DNA from: Gracilariopsis chorda | Taxonomy: Eukaryota > Rhodophyta > Florideophyceae > Gracilariales > Gracilariaceae | Direction of reading: 5' to 3' | Length of the DNA stretch: 28,258 nucleotides | Assembly (NCBI GenBank): GCA_003194525.1 | Contig: NBIV01000452.1 | Span: forward strand, 1-28,258 | In this document: positions 7,625 to 16,657 of the stretch, piece by piece | Position numbering within the stretch: position 1 is the stretch's first letter | Layout of the letters: each line of letters begins with the position of its first letter | Notes under the pieces: model-generated | Database searches by the model: none | What the model saw: only the letters and a program-made list of their open reading frames with translations | Told to the model about the DNA's origin: nothing | Translations under genes and position numbers: made by a program

Positions 7625-9085
7625 CCGCCGGCTCTACCAGTCAGACTGGACCAAGACAGCGAGTTGGAGGCGCCGACACCGGCTTCACACCACCTCAAGT
7701 GGAGGGATGACCTGAGACGACGCGCGGAACAGGCCGCAAGAGAGCCAGCGAAGGCCCAAGCCCGTTATAAACGGAATTATGATGCCACACTACGCCCCAT
7801 TATTCCGGATATCGGGGTCGGAGGTCACGTGTTCGTGCGTATTGAGCGTCCGGACGATACGACGCGAGAAGGAAGGAGTGAACTCCGGAGGCGACATAAG
7901 CTATCCCCAGTAGTATCTGGTCCATATGAAGTAGTCGAACTCGACTCAGAGACGGTGGTTATCCGCAAGGAAGACGATAACGTCGAACGAATTTCACGAG
8001 ACCGTGTGGTAACAGCCCCTGACCCCGTGCGAGACGGAATGCCCGTACAAGCCGCCGCATCACGGCCAGTGGGGGCCACTCAAGGCGAATCGACGACAAG
8101 TGTCATCTCTCAGCCAATCAGCAGCCCGGAATTGTCCGACGTTCCGCCTCCCGTTATATCCGGCGCACAACCGCCACCAAATGATACTGTAAGTGTCACA
8201 CCCCGCTGTATATCAGCGCGTGACGGTTATGTGAACCAAATCCTTCGCAGAGGGGAAGCGTCACGTGACCACCCGTACCCCGTGGCCAAGCCCACATCTT
8301 GGAAGGCCTCTGATTGGCCGAACCAGAGTGTCACTCACACCAAACCGCCTCCCGACGGAAAGCATCCGCCCCCACAGCAACCACGAATGCGTGAAAAAGA
8401 CGACGATTCCGCTGACGACAGCAAGCAGAAAGAAGGCCCACCGAACCTGCCCCTACAACGGAGAACATCTCCAAAGGAAAAGAGCGTAAGCGCTGACCCC
8501 ACAACGGTGGAAGAGAGGAAGCCGCCTCCAGCGGACGGATCCGCCGTGACCCCGGCCCTTGCCGACAAGACTCCCCAGATGAGTCACCCCGAGATTATCT
8601 CGACTCCAAGTCCCTCGCATAGCGAGGTACACCTCAGGCGTACAGCAGCAGAAGAGGCTGCGTCTTCGCTAAACCGTCCGGACCAGCCGGGAGTAACACG
8701 AACCGGGAATAGCCCGAAATCACTTAGCGGAGAACGAAAACCCGCACCGGCAAAAACAGCCAAGGAGCTGAAAAGTCCGGCTACTCCGCCGGAGGATAGT
8801 CGGGAATCCCCGGAGAACGGGAGCTCAGTAGAGCGAGACGAGCGCGGCTCTCCGCAAGAATACGTGATGGACCGAATCGCCGATCACGCGTATGAAGAGG
8901 AGGACCTCAAGCCCCGTTATCGAATTCGATGGTACAATTACCCGCCTGAAGCGGACACATGGGAACCGATGGAGAATATCCCCCGATCCCATGTCGTGCG
9001 GTATCACCGCTGGAGGAGATTGCCGTTACCAGCGAACTTGGGTGACGCTCTCTTCGGTATCATGGGGGACTCCCAAATTGTCTAG
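7625..9085 (+). pseudogene. Pol of element A, integrase C-terminal part with proline-rich linker and chromodomain
   Basis: It is in the same frame as the integrase core and separated from it only by the TGA at 7622. The order is a basic alpha-helical segment (RAEQAAREPAKAQARYKRNY), a GPY/F module (HKLSPVVSGPYEVVELD, about 7895-7945), a linker of about 280 residues rich in Pro, Ser, Thr and charged residues, and a chromodomain at about 8858-9016. The chromodomain retains its aromatic cage positions (EYVMDRI, IRWYNYPP) and DTWEPMEN. Chromodomains steer chromovirus integrases to chromatin. The linker is much longer than in typical chromoviruses. No stop lies inside this part. It ends at TAG 9083-9085. 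Confidence 0.87.
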
Positions 9086-9260
9086 GGACCGTCACGTTAG
9101 CGTGGAAAAAAAGAAGTGGAGACCCATGAATAAGGAAATGCGAAGCGCAGTCTAAGGCAGTACAGTTCTAGTTAACTAGTTTATTGATTAGGGATCGCCC
9201 TATATACTGGTGCTAGGCCAGGACGCCACCGGTACATGTGCTATCACAATCGAATCGCGT
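9086..9260. other. Gap between the convergent pol and antisense genes of element A
   Basis: The pol frame ends on the plus strand at 9085 and the minus-strand ORF ends at 9261. The gap contains an A7 run near 9103-9110 and an AT-rich stretch around 9170-9205. It must hold 3' ends for the antisense transcript if that gene is expressed. No hairpin terminator or coding potential was seen. Confidence 0.4.
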
Positions 9261-10673
9261 TTAAGCGCTCGGCTCATTCGGATCCTGACCGAGATTGGCA
9301 CGGAGCAACCCCAGCAGATGCTGACGGTTCCCCTGAACGGAAGTTAAGGGAACCCCCGCCTCTTCGAGGAACCTCCTCAAGAGCTCGAGCTCAGACTCGT
9401 CATCCGCAGAATTCTGCTGAGGCTGCTGGTAGCCCAGGTTCACAGGTAACGGGTTGACCGTGGTGTCCTCTTCCGGAATCGGAGCTTCGGTATCCATCTC
9501 GTATGGCTCTTCGCTGTAATCAGCATCTCCATCCTCGGACATATAGTCCATCACGGCCGCATCCGGCTCGAAAATATAGCCAGTTGGCTGGGTAGCCGGT
9601 TGAGCCCGCGGGTTTTGCCGCAAATACCGAGCCTGCTCGGATGTCAGATGCTGACGGGTCCATGGATCATACCATACGAAGTCTCCGGCATCAGCCGTCC
9701 GACCGGGGGAATACTCGCGCTGTCGCGAACGATTACCTCGCGCTGCTTGATCAGCTGGTACCAAGTCCCAGTTTATCTGGTCCATGACGTTCATAAGGTG
9801 ACGGAAGTCTTCCTGGTTGGCGTGAGAGCCAAGCACCAGAGACAAATCGAGATTTCTCGCGTACTCCCGAGCCGTCGGACTCATGTACCACACCCGGTAG
9901 GTGTCGTACGCATCCCACAGGATGAAGACTGCCATTTTGGCAATGAATTCCGTGCATACCACGACCCAGAGCCCGCAATAGGGATCATTCACTAGGTGAG
10001 AGCCTAAGTAAGTAATAACCGGAGGAATCTCCACTGGGCAACCCCGAGGAGCCTCAATTGCAGCCCAGTGATCTGGAATTGGAATGTATCGGCCAAGCCG
10101 AGCAGAGGCCCGAATGCGATCAACCTCGACCATTTGATATGGAACGAGGTACCCCAGTCTTGACCTGGTTCGTCGCTCCCAACGAGCGAATTCCCAGAAA
10201 GGGATGTCGCGCTTGCGCAAGTAGCGGAACTCTGCGCGAAGAAGTGGTTGCTGGAAACAGAGCGCCTCCTGGCGAACGCCACGGATCCCTCGCCAACGTC
10301 GAGTGGGGAGATCCCCGAGTTGCTTTACGTAGGCGTAAGCCTCGCCGTAGGTTCTGGCCACCCAGGTGTCGAATTCCCACGCATCGTCCAGAGGGACTGT
10401 TCCAATGATGCGGCGTATCCGCTGATACACCAGCTTGGTGAAGCGCACCCGCGCTTCGTGCATACGCTCGTTGCCATACCGCGCTATTGCGTTGTCCGGG
10501 AGCGCGCAGTGCGCGAGCCAGTCGTCAGTATACACCGCATGAAGCGGGAGTCCATCGGAGAGACGGCCAGCGACCTGGTATTGATCGAGGAGGCCCTCAT
10601 CGCGCACCCCTTGTGGATGAAACCACGGAGCATTAGCAAACGCCTCGGGGCGGTTTAAGGGATTAATGCCCAC
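9261..10673 (-). CDS. Antisense ORF of element A, main part (function unknown)
   Basis: This is an uninterrupted frame of 470 codons on the strand opposite gag-pol, placed between the chromodomain end and the 3' LTR. I recognise no family. The middle (residues about 120-310) is rich in Arg, Trp and Tyr and looks globular (YLRKRDIPFWEFARWERR). A hydrophobic patch GLWVVVCTEFIAKMAVFILW occurs near residue 240, but charged residues within it argue against a membrane anchor. The C-terminal 120 residues are acidic and low complexity, with a leucine-rich end (ELELLRRFLEEAG). The frame opens at GTG with no ATG until about residue 70. Nine codons upstream is a single TAG, beyond which the same frame stays open into the LTR, so the true start is probably further right. 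It is intact while pol is broken. An env role is not supported. Confidence 0.65.
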   Translation of the reverse strand: MGINPLNRPEAFANAPWFHPQGVRDEGLLDQYQVAGRLSDGLPLHAVYTDDWLAHCALPDNAIARYGNERMHEARVRFTKLVYQRIRRIIGTVPLDDAWEFDTWVARTYGEAYAYVKQLGDLPTRRWRGIRGVRQEALCFQQPLLRAEFRYLRKRDIPFWEFARWERRTRSRLGYLVPYQMVEVDRIRASARLGRYIPIPDHWAAIEAPRGCPVEIPPVITYLGSHLVNDPYCGLWVVVCTEFIAKMAVFILWDAYDTYRVWYMSPTAREYARNLDLSLVLGSHANQEDFRHLMNVMDQINWDLVPADQAARGNRSRQREYSPGRTADAGDFVWYDPWTRQHLTSEQARYLRQNPRAQPATQPTGYIFEPDAAVMDYMSEDGDADYSEEPYEMDTEAPIPEEDTTVNPLPVNLGYQQPQQNSADDESELELLRRFLEEAGVPLTSVQGNRQHLLGLLRANLGQDPNEPSA

Positions 10674-10697
10674 TAAATCCGCAGGGTGCGGGAATGA

Positions 10698-11189
10698 CTA
10701 ATGGATGCGTCGCTGAGGAGGGCGGATAACCGCGGTATTCGAGACATACGCCGGTATGTACGGCAAAGGCTGAGGCTGAGGCAGTGGCACTGATGCCGTG
10801 GTCGGAACGGGTCCGGAGTTTGATGCAGAAGGGTGCGAAGGGGGTTGCTGGGGATTCTCAGATGGTTGCATCGTTAGTTGGAATTCAGAAGCGCTGAGGT
10901 GGCCGGTATCAGTGTCGTGTTCGATGAGAGCTTGGTTTTCACAGGAGTGAGGGGGAGAAGCAGACCGAATGCTGCGGTACCGCGACATTGTTAGCTCCTT
11001 ATATAGGCGAATTCGCCGATATACTCCGCTCTTAACGGGGGGGATATGTGATGCAAGGAGTAACTCGGTCATTCGAGGTGCGGAAATCACCAAGTTGATA
11101 CGCGACGGTTCATACGTCACACGTGTTTTCGGTAACCCGAGGGTTGTCACAAGGGGACACTGAGCGATGCACGAGCGGGTGCGGTTCAT
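10698..11189 (-). CDS. Antisense ORF of element A, upstream part reading out of the 3' LTR
   Basis: It is in the same frame as the 470-codon antisense ORF and separated from it by one TAG (10698-10700) and nine codons. Candidate starts are ATG 11189 inside the 3' LTR (163 codons) or ATG 10988 just left of the LTR (96 codons, MSRYRSIRSASPP). The internal part is proline/serine rich (PLPQPQPLPYIPAYV). A TATATAAGG string on the minus strand (11005-10997) lies nine bases upstream of ATG 10988; that is too close to serve as a TATA box for that ATG. The TAG may be a recent mutation of CAG, a readthrough stop or a spliced-out codon. No homologous domain recognised. Confidence 0.5.
   Translation of the reverse strand: MNRTRSCIAQCPLVTTLGLPKTRVTYEPSRINLVISAPRMTELLLASHIPPVKSGVYRRIRLYKELTMSRYRSIRSASPPHSCENQALIEHDTDTGHLSASEFQLTMQPSENPQQPPSHPSASNSGPVPTTASVPLPQPQPLPYIPAYVSNTAVIRPPQRRIH
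11032..11046 (+). other. Polypurine tract of element A
   Basis: TTAACGGGGGGGATA lies directly before the 3' LTR terminus TGTGATG at 11047. A purine run at this spot primes plus-strand cDNA synthesis in LTR elements. The same core recurs at 6851, and TAACGGGGGGAG also overlaps the gag stop at 4124. Confidence 0.75.
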
Positions 11190-11609
11190 ACGTGGATTTC
11201 CACTTTATTTGGGATGTGCACAGTAGGTGCTGGCCACGGGCCATCTACTTAGAATTATCTAGATATTTCTAATATTATATACTGTAGCTAGTGCGGCACT
11301 CCGCAGTACTTAGTGACGGGAAGGGTCGCACCTCAGTAAACTGGAAGATCATCGGGCACGGAACCCAAGTTCCTAGTTCCTGGAGCCTTAACCGGACCTC
11401 CGGACTAGTTATAACTTGCGGTCTCCCGCTAAGCTTCCACCCCACACGGATTCCCGTGCTACACCCGTGCTCACGCGACCGAACCAAGGTTACCCGGACA
11501 GAAGCACCCCTAGGCCTTGCCGTTGCAAGCGGCACCCCTATTATCAGGGTAATCCGTGGACATCCACATCGCTACCGAGTGGCCTCGCGCCCCTAGTGGT
11601 TGTACCACA
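11047..11609 (+). repeat. 3' LTR of element A
   Basis: It is a direct copy of 1203-1765 with about 11 differences, counting two single-base indels. It starts TGTGATG and ends ACCACA, followed by the target duplication CGCCT. The antisense gene of element A opens within its first 150 bases on the minus strand, so this LTR may act as a bidirectional promoter region (inference). Confidence 0.95.
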
Positions 11610-12029
11610 CGCCTCACTAGAAGCCCTTTATCCAGTGGCAAACGCCTCACTAGTTGTTGATGATAGTTGAAGTGGCTGAAGGTTGATAGGGGGTGGGGCT
11701 TAGATGTTGGTCGATTGTTGAGGTGAGTTCAGACCGAAGTCCGAAGCTCAGAACCTCTTTTTATAGTGTTTAGAGGCACTACAAACGAGCCAAATACGCA
11801 TTTCTACTTGCTAGTTACTCATGTGTGCGTCTAGGTTACTCCATTGGCTTCTAGAGACCTCTGGAGCTGCACACTAACCAATAATAAAGCGACAATTTGC
11901 GCCAGCATCACTAAAATACTGTAGTCTTTGCTGGGCCAACAAAGCGTGCAATGTGCTAGACACTACTGGAACATTCTACACGTGTGTTCCAGCAATTTCT
12001 GGCACATTCCGCAACATTAGCGACCGACA
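11610..12029 (-). repeat. 3' LTR of element B, inner part
   Basis: It continues the LTR broken at 1202 and matches 17289-17708, with six substitutions. Its first five bases are the duplicated target CGCCT. It ends CGACA at 12029 next to the internal region of B. It contains the TATA motif at 11765-11757 (minus strand). Confidence 0.93.
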
Positions 12030-12045
12030 CAACCCCAACCTCAAG

Positions 12046-12066
12046 GGTTGCCACGCCGCGGCAACC
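12046..12066 (-). other. Hairpin between gag-pol stop and 3' LTR of element B
   Basis: GGTTGCC (12046-12052) and GGCAACC (12060-12066) form a perfect 7-bp stem with a 7-base loop. It sits eight bases beyond the gag-pol stop codon and just before a G/T-rich segment (GAGGTTGGGGTTG on the minus strand) that occupies the polypurine-tract position. No conventional all-purine tract is present. Confidence 0.5.
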
Positions 12067-12073
12067 TGAAAAC

Positions 12074-15000
12074 CTAACCTTCCATCGGGCGCGCAATATA
12101 CTTCTTCAAACGACGGGCGTGTATTCCATGGCGAGTGTACCGGTTGTGTGGAGAAACCAACTTGTACCTTGGATGGTGAGCCCTCACCACACGACATGGA
12201 CCAAAGTACTTAGAGGAAAAAGCAGGCCATTTCACGGTAGTGTTCAGGGCCTTTCCACGAGCCACAAGGACCAGATCACCGACTTCAAACTTCCTATTAT
12301 AGACTGCATCGACTTCCTTCAAAGGCCTCTGAGCAGAACGTTTAGCTCTATGATTCCTTGATGCGAGCAGCTCCACTGAGCGGAACCGGTCGGAGGAGTC
12401 CCCAACTCGTGCCACGACACCACCTTCATCGGAGGTCATACGTGGTTTCACGCCGTAAAGCAACTCGAACGGAGAGATCCCACTGGCAAGATGTCTGCGC
12501 CGGTATCCGTACAGAACTGAAGGCAGGTGTTCGTCCCAACTTGAACGATTATCCAGAGCTTTCTTTCCTATTGCTCTTTTCAGAGTACCAACCATCCTTT
12601 CAACTCGGCCATTGGACATGGGGGCGTACGCCAAGACCGTTTTCCATTTGATACCATGGTCCTCCATGAATGAGACGAGCGACTTAGAAGTGAAGCATGT
12701 AGCATTGTCCGACACCACGATACGAGGGAAACCAAACACGGCAATGATCTCTTTTCTCACGAAGTCTATGACCTCCTGTGACGTAGACCATTTTGTCGCT
12801 ACGGCAAGTGGCCAACCAGTCAAATGCTCAACACAAACCAGAATGAAACGGTTTCCGGATTCGGTAGTCGGAAGAGGACCTGCAAAATCAATCGAGAAGA
12901 CGTCAAAGAGAGAGGAAATGGGAGTCCGAAGGTTGCTGTAATACCTTAGTAGTGGTGCGAGTCTCTGGCATTCGTCACAACTCTTGACGTTGTTGCCGAT
13001 ATCTTCATGCATAGTGGGCCACCAGTATCTCTCAGTGATGAACTTCCTTGTAGTCTTCGAATCCCAGTGTCCAATCTCATCATGGAATGACTTGATAATG
13101 ATCTGTCGCCGACCAATAACAGGAACAACTCGCAGTGCGTTTGGCATCCTTCTGAACAATTTTCCTTCCCAGACCAGGAATTTCTTCGCATTTCGTCGGA
13201 TTGCTTGGCGGAGACGTGCATCAGTCTCATCTGTAGGCAGACCACACAAGAAGCGCGCAATGTTTGCGTAGTATGGTTCAAGACCGGAGAAGTCGTCAGG
13301 CTCAACAGCCATACAAGCAAGGTCGCCTTCATCTTCTAATGGCTCGACCTCGCCTCCGTGAACTATCCTTGACAGATAATCTGCTGCGCCATTCTCCTTG
13401 CCTGCGCGATACACTATTTCAAAGTCATACTCGGCCAGAAAGTCTAGCCAGCGAGCTAAGCATCCATGTATACCGCGCTTCTGAAATGCATATCGTAAAG
13501 CCATATGGTCCGTGATTACCTTGAATGGAACAGACGAGAGTAGATACAATCTGAACTTCTTGAGAGCAAAGATAACTGCCAATGCTTCTCTTTCATATGC
13601 CGAGTAGTTCTTTTCCGCAGCGGTCAAAGTACGACTGGCAAACTGCAGAGGATGTATCTTCCCATCTTCCTTTTTCTGAGAGAGAACTGCGCCGAGTGAA
13701 ACACTAGAGGCGTCCGTTTCCACAATGAAAGGCTGCTCGAAGTTTGGAAACGAAAGTACCGGAGGCTCAGTCATCTTTTTCTTCAGACCGTGGAAAGCTT
13801 CTAGCATCTCTCCGGTCCAACTCAGCTTCTTATTCCCCGAGGTAGCACTGTGAAGCACGGCGGAGGTCTCAGCAAAGTTTCTGATGAACCTTCGATAGTA
13901 TCCGGCTAGTCCCAGAAAAGATCGTAGTTCCGTAGTGGTGGCAGGAATTGGGGCATCCTGGATCTTAGAAATCTTCTTCTGGTCCACGTGCACTCCATCT
14001 CCGTTGATGACATGGCCTAGAAGAGACACCTCCGATAGTGCAAAGAAACATTTGGACAGTTTGAGCTTCAATCCATGCTTCGCAATCCGACCAATCACAG
14101 CCTTCAAGTGAATCACATGCTCTCTGAGGCTTCTTGAGAATATGACAACGTCATCAATGTAAACCCGAACGAATGGAAGTCCTCTTAGCACATGATCCAT
14201 CATCCGTTGAAAGGTGGAAGGGGCATTCATGAGACCAAATGGCATGATTTCGAACATGAAAGTTCCGTATCTGCACACAAAGGTCGTCATCTCTTTGCAA
14301 TCCTCAGACATCTTGACTTGCCAGTATCCAGAGAACAGGTCGAGCGTAGTGAAGACACAGCAACCTCCAAGTTCGTCAAAGATCTCTTCCATGCGTGGCA
14401 AAGGCCAGCGGTCAGCTTTCATGACTCTGTTCAGCTCTCTGTAATCGACACAAAACCTTGCGCTTCCATCTTTCTTCGAGGCAATGACAATTGGAAACGA
14501 CCAAGCAGAGGCTGAAGGGGTAATGATACCAGCTTCGAGAAGAAGATCAATCTCCTTGCGTACGAACTCGTTGTGCTTCGGCGACATCCTCCTGGCTCTG
14601 AAGTAGATTGGTTTGTCAACTGTCAACTCGAAAGAGTGAGAAACAGGCACATCGGCTGGGCGTAAGTCTTTCAATGACCAAGCGATTACATTCGAGTCCT
14701 TCAGACAAGAAACCAAGTCGTCTCTTTCATCCTCTGAAATTTGCGAGAGTTTTGAAAAGAGTAACTTCTCGTGCTGCTCATCGGTAGTGATGTCCAATTG
14801 CGGGATCATTTCGGGAGTCTCGCCATGGTTCTTTTCTGTTAGAGCAACCACGAGTTGTTCGTCATTTTCAGAAGCAGTATCAGAGTCAATAGCGGCGTGA
14901 GAATCTGAAGTGAAGTCGTCGCTATCCGTCTGGAAACCCTCTTCGTCTGAAATCTCGACGCGAGCATAGTCAAAGCCAAGTGTTACTCTTTTTCCATCAA

Positions 15001-16657
15001 TATTCATCTTCACGTGCTGATTTCCGAGGTCAAGGCAGGCTTGTAACGATTCAAGTGTTGGACAACCCACAATGATGTCGAATGGCAGACGATCAATAAC
15101 AAGAAAGTCTAATGGAACGGAGACGCCCCTGAAGGATATAGGGATATCGTATAGTATTCCTCTGCACACGGCGCTCTGTCCATTGGCAACAGTTATCTTC
15201 TTCGTCGTATGCTTGGGTTCCAGTGCTAGCCTGTCACACAGCTTGGTTGACATAAGGTTTGGAACAGCTCCAGAGTCGAGCAAAGCTTCAGTCTCAGTCC
15301 CATATATCATAACCGGGACCGCCTTAAGACGTCTAGGCTGCTTACCGACTGGCCCAACAAAAGGGCGTCGAGCATTGCTTTTGCGACCGATGAGCTTACG
15401 GATCTCTTTCTTCGCATCATCTGCGTCTCCTCTGATAAGTTGTCCAAAGGTTAGTCCGGAAGAGGCATTCGCGAGCTCAGTGAGAACGTTATATTTGCTT
15501 GCATGGTCTTGAAGACTCTGCTTCTTCGACTTCCTCTGTTTCGGCTTCTTGACTTTCTGTTCATGAACCTTAGGTCTCCGAATTCTCTCTTCGTATCTTG
15601 TTGGATTGAGCAAAAGCGGGATGGGTGCACCACCGTCTGAACGGCGCTGTTTGGGCAACGCTTCACCGTCAGCACTTCTCTTGGTTGTGGCGACTACATC
15701 AGCATTCCCGGCGTTTTCGGTGACAATTGATACGGGGTCGGATCCTTTCTGAAGATTAGATGCTGACTCTTTAGATTCCTCATTGGCATCCCATACTTTG
15801 CGGGTCTCTTCGGGTCGGATTCTTCGCCAACAAGTGATCTCTGAGTGTCCAATTTTCCCACAACGCCGGCATCGCGTATCTCGGTGCGGATTAGAGTCAC
15901 ATTGTGAGGCATAATGCCCGGGCTTCTTGCAGTATGAACAAACCTTTTCGTAGTCTCGACGCTCCGTCTGTGTCTTCTTAACCATTAATGACAGCTGAGC
16001 AAACTGCTCAGAGAGTTTGTCGACCTTAGACTCCACAGCATGAGAGATAGTTTCTTCAGAAGACCTGTGGTTTTGGACAATACGCTTAGGTGGGGTACTT
16101 AATGAAACGTAGTTCCCCATTGCTTTCCGGGCAGCATCGAAGGCTTTCACTTGAACCTTCAACTCATCATAATCATCAGCGCCACGGAAAACAACGAACT
16201 GGGCTAGATCAGCGTATTCCATTACAGCTTTCTTCAAAAGACCAAACTTCGCCTTAGCGTTGAATCCTGCCTTTAAGAAGAGGTTGTTCATATAGGTCAA
16301 GGAACCAACCAAGTCTGCATAATCCAATTTAGCAGAAATTGCAAGGCGTATATCTTCCTCAGGCTCCTCGGCTTTTCCAAAACGATCGATGAAAGCTTGC
16401 TTAACGGAGCGGTAGTCCTTTGCTTCTTCCGAAAGTGAACCATTAACAGCATAAAAATCATAGTAGAACTCAAAGGCTTTGTTCTCAAGGAAACCAAGCA
16501 ACTCAAGTGCCATGTCCTCGTCAGTCCTTCCTCTCATCGCAACATTCTCAAAGTAAAAGAAGAACTTTACGACGTCAATAGAAGAACCGTCATAAGAAGT
16601 AAATGCAGCGTTAGAGTCAGAAGAGCTCCCTCCTCGAGAGTACCATGTGGGCGCCAT
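12074..16657 (-). CDS. gag-pol: Gag-pol polyprotein of element B (intact)
   Basis: A single frame of about 1527 codons encodes all proteins needed for retrotransposition. Positions here count from the GTG at 16660; the first ATG is 16657. The capsid-like region spans 25-185. Two CCHC zinc knuckles lie at 241-254 and 264-277. The protease motif LLDSGAVPN is at 461-469, RT at about 690-880 with catalytic YIDD at 834-837, and RNase H at about 980-1100 (ETDASS, YEREALAV, ITDHMAL, AADYLSR). The integrase zinc finger is H1193, H1198, C1228, C1231. The core is D1258, D1318 and E1354, with the standard 35-residue spacing between the last two. There is no chromodomain. No stops or shifts, so the ORF looks functional. 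The ATG lies inside the 5' LTR, twelve bases from its end, and the frame reads straight through the primer-binding site. A capsid signal begins before the next Met, which supports this start. Confidence 0.95.
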   Translation of the reverse strand: MAPTWYSRGGSSSDSNAAFTSYDGSSIDVVKFFFYFENVAMRGRTDEDMALELLGFLENKAFEFYYDFYAVNGSLSEEAKDYRSVKQAFIDRFGKAEEPEEDIRLAISAKLDYADLVGSLTYMNNLFLKAGFNAKAKFGLLKKAVMEYADLAQFVVFRGADDYDELKVQVKAFDAARKAMGNYVSLSTPPKRIVQNHRSSEETISHAVESKVDKLSEQFAQLSLMVKKTQTERRDYEKVCSYCKKPGHYASQCDSNPHRDTRCRRCGKIGHSEITCWRRIRPEETRKVWDANEESKESASNLQKGSDPVSIVTENAGNADVVATTKRSADGEALPKQRRSDGGAPIPLLLNPTRYEERIRRPKVHEQKVKKPKQRKSKKQSLQDHASKYNVLTELANASSGLTFGQLIRGDADDAKKEIRKLIGRKSNARRPFVGPVGKQPRRLKAVPVMIYGTETEALLDSGAVPNLMSTKLCDRLALEPKHTTKKITVANGQSAVCRGILYDIPISFRGVSVPLDFLVIDRLPFDIIVGCPTLESLQACLDLGNQHVKMNIDGKRVTLGFDYARVEISDEEGFQTDSDDFTSDSHAAIDSDTASENDEQLVVALTEKNHGETPEMIPQLDITTDEQHEKLLFSKLSQISEDERDDLVSCLKDSNVIAWSLKDLRPADVPVSHSFELTVDKPIYFRARRMSPKHNEFVRKEIDLLLEAGIITPSASAWSFPIVIASKKDGSARFCVDYRELNRVMKADRWPLPRMEEIFDELGGCCVFTTLDLFSGYWQVKMSEDCKEMTTFVCRYGTFMFEIMPFGLMNAPSTFQRMMDHVLRGLPFVRVYIDDVVIFSRSLREHVIHLKAVIGRIAKHGLKLKLSKCFFALSEVSLLGHVINGDGVHVDQKKISKIQDAPIPATTTELRSFLGLAGYYRRFIRNFAETSAVLHSATSGNKKLSWTGEMLEAFHGLKKKMTEPPVLSFPNFEQPFIVETDASSVSLGAVLSQKKEDGKIHPLQFASRTLTAAEKNYSAYEREALAVIFALKKFRLYLLSSVPFKVITDHMALRYAFQKRGIHGCLARWLDFLAEYDFEIVYRAGKENGAADYLSRIVHGGEVEPLEDEGDLACMAVEPDDFSGLEPYYANIARFLCGLPTDETDARLRQAIRRNAKKFLVWEGKLFRRMPNALRVVPVIGRRQIIIKSFHDEIGHWDSKTTRKFITERYWWPTMHEDIGNNVKSCDECQRLAPLLRYYSNLRTPISSLFDVFSIDFAGPLPTTESGNRFILVCVEHLTGWPLAVATKWSTSQEVIDFVRKEIIAVFGFPRIVVSDNATCFTSKSLVSFMEDHGIKWKTVLAYAPMSNGRVERMVGTLKRAIGKKALDNRSSWDEHLPSVLYGYRRRHLASGISPFELLYGVKPRMTSDEGGVVARVGDSSDRFRSVELLASRNHRAKRSAQRPLKEVDAVYNRKFEVGDLVLVARGKALNTTVKWPAFSSKYFGPCRVVRAHHPRYKLVSPHNRYTRHGIHARRLKKYIARPMEG
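16628..16645 (-). other. Primer-binding site of element B, translated within gag
   Basis: Read on the minus strand, TGGTACTCTCGAGGAGGG starts exactly where the 5' LTR ends (16646). It begins TGG, as expected for annealing to a tRNA CCA tail. It is also codons 6-11 of the gag frame. I cannot name the tRNA; the acceptor 5' strand would read ACTCTCG. Confidence 0.6.

Larger units (their letters stand above)
1203..11609 (+). mobile_element. Element A: Ty3/gypsy chromodomain LTR retrotransposon with an antisense gene, inserted in the 3' LTR of element B
   Basis: It is bounded by 563-bp LTRs (1203-1765 and 11047-11609) starting TGTGATG and ending ACCACA, with target duplication CGCCT on both sides. 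Order on the plus strand: LTR, primer-binding site (1771), gag (2165-4126), pol with protease-RT-RNase H (to 6810), broken integrase, chromodomain (to 9085). A minus-strand ORF (9261-10673, extended to 11189) and a purine tract (to 11046) complete it before the 3' LTR. The LTRs differ at about 11 positions, counting indels (2%). Integrase damage means this copy cannot move unaided. Confidence 0.93.

Noticed and set aside
9261..10673. The antisense ORF as an envelope protein gene
   Set aside because: It is on the wrong strand for a spliced env, has no signal peptide, no cysteine-rich ectodomain and only a doubtful hydrophobic patch containing charged residues.
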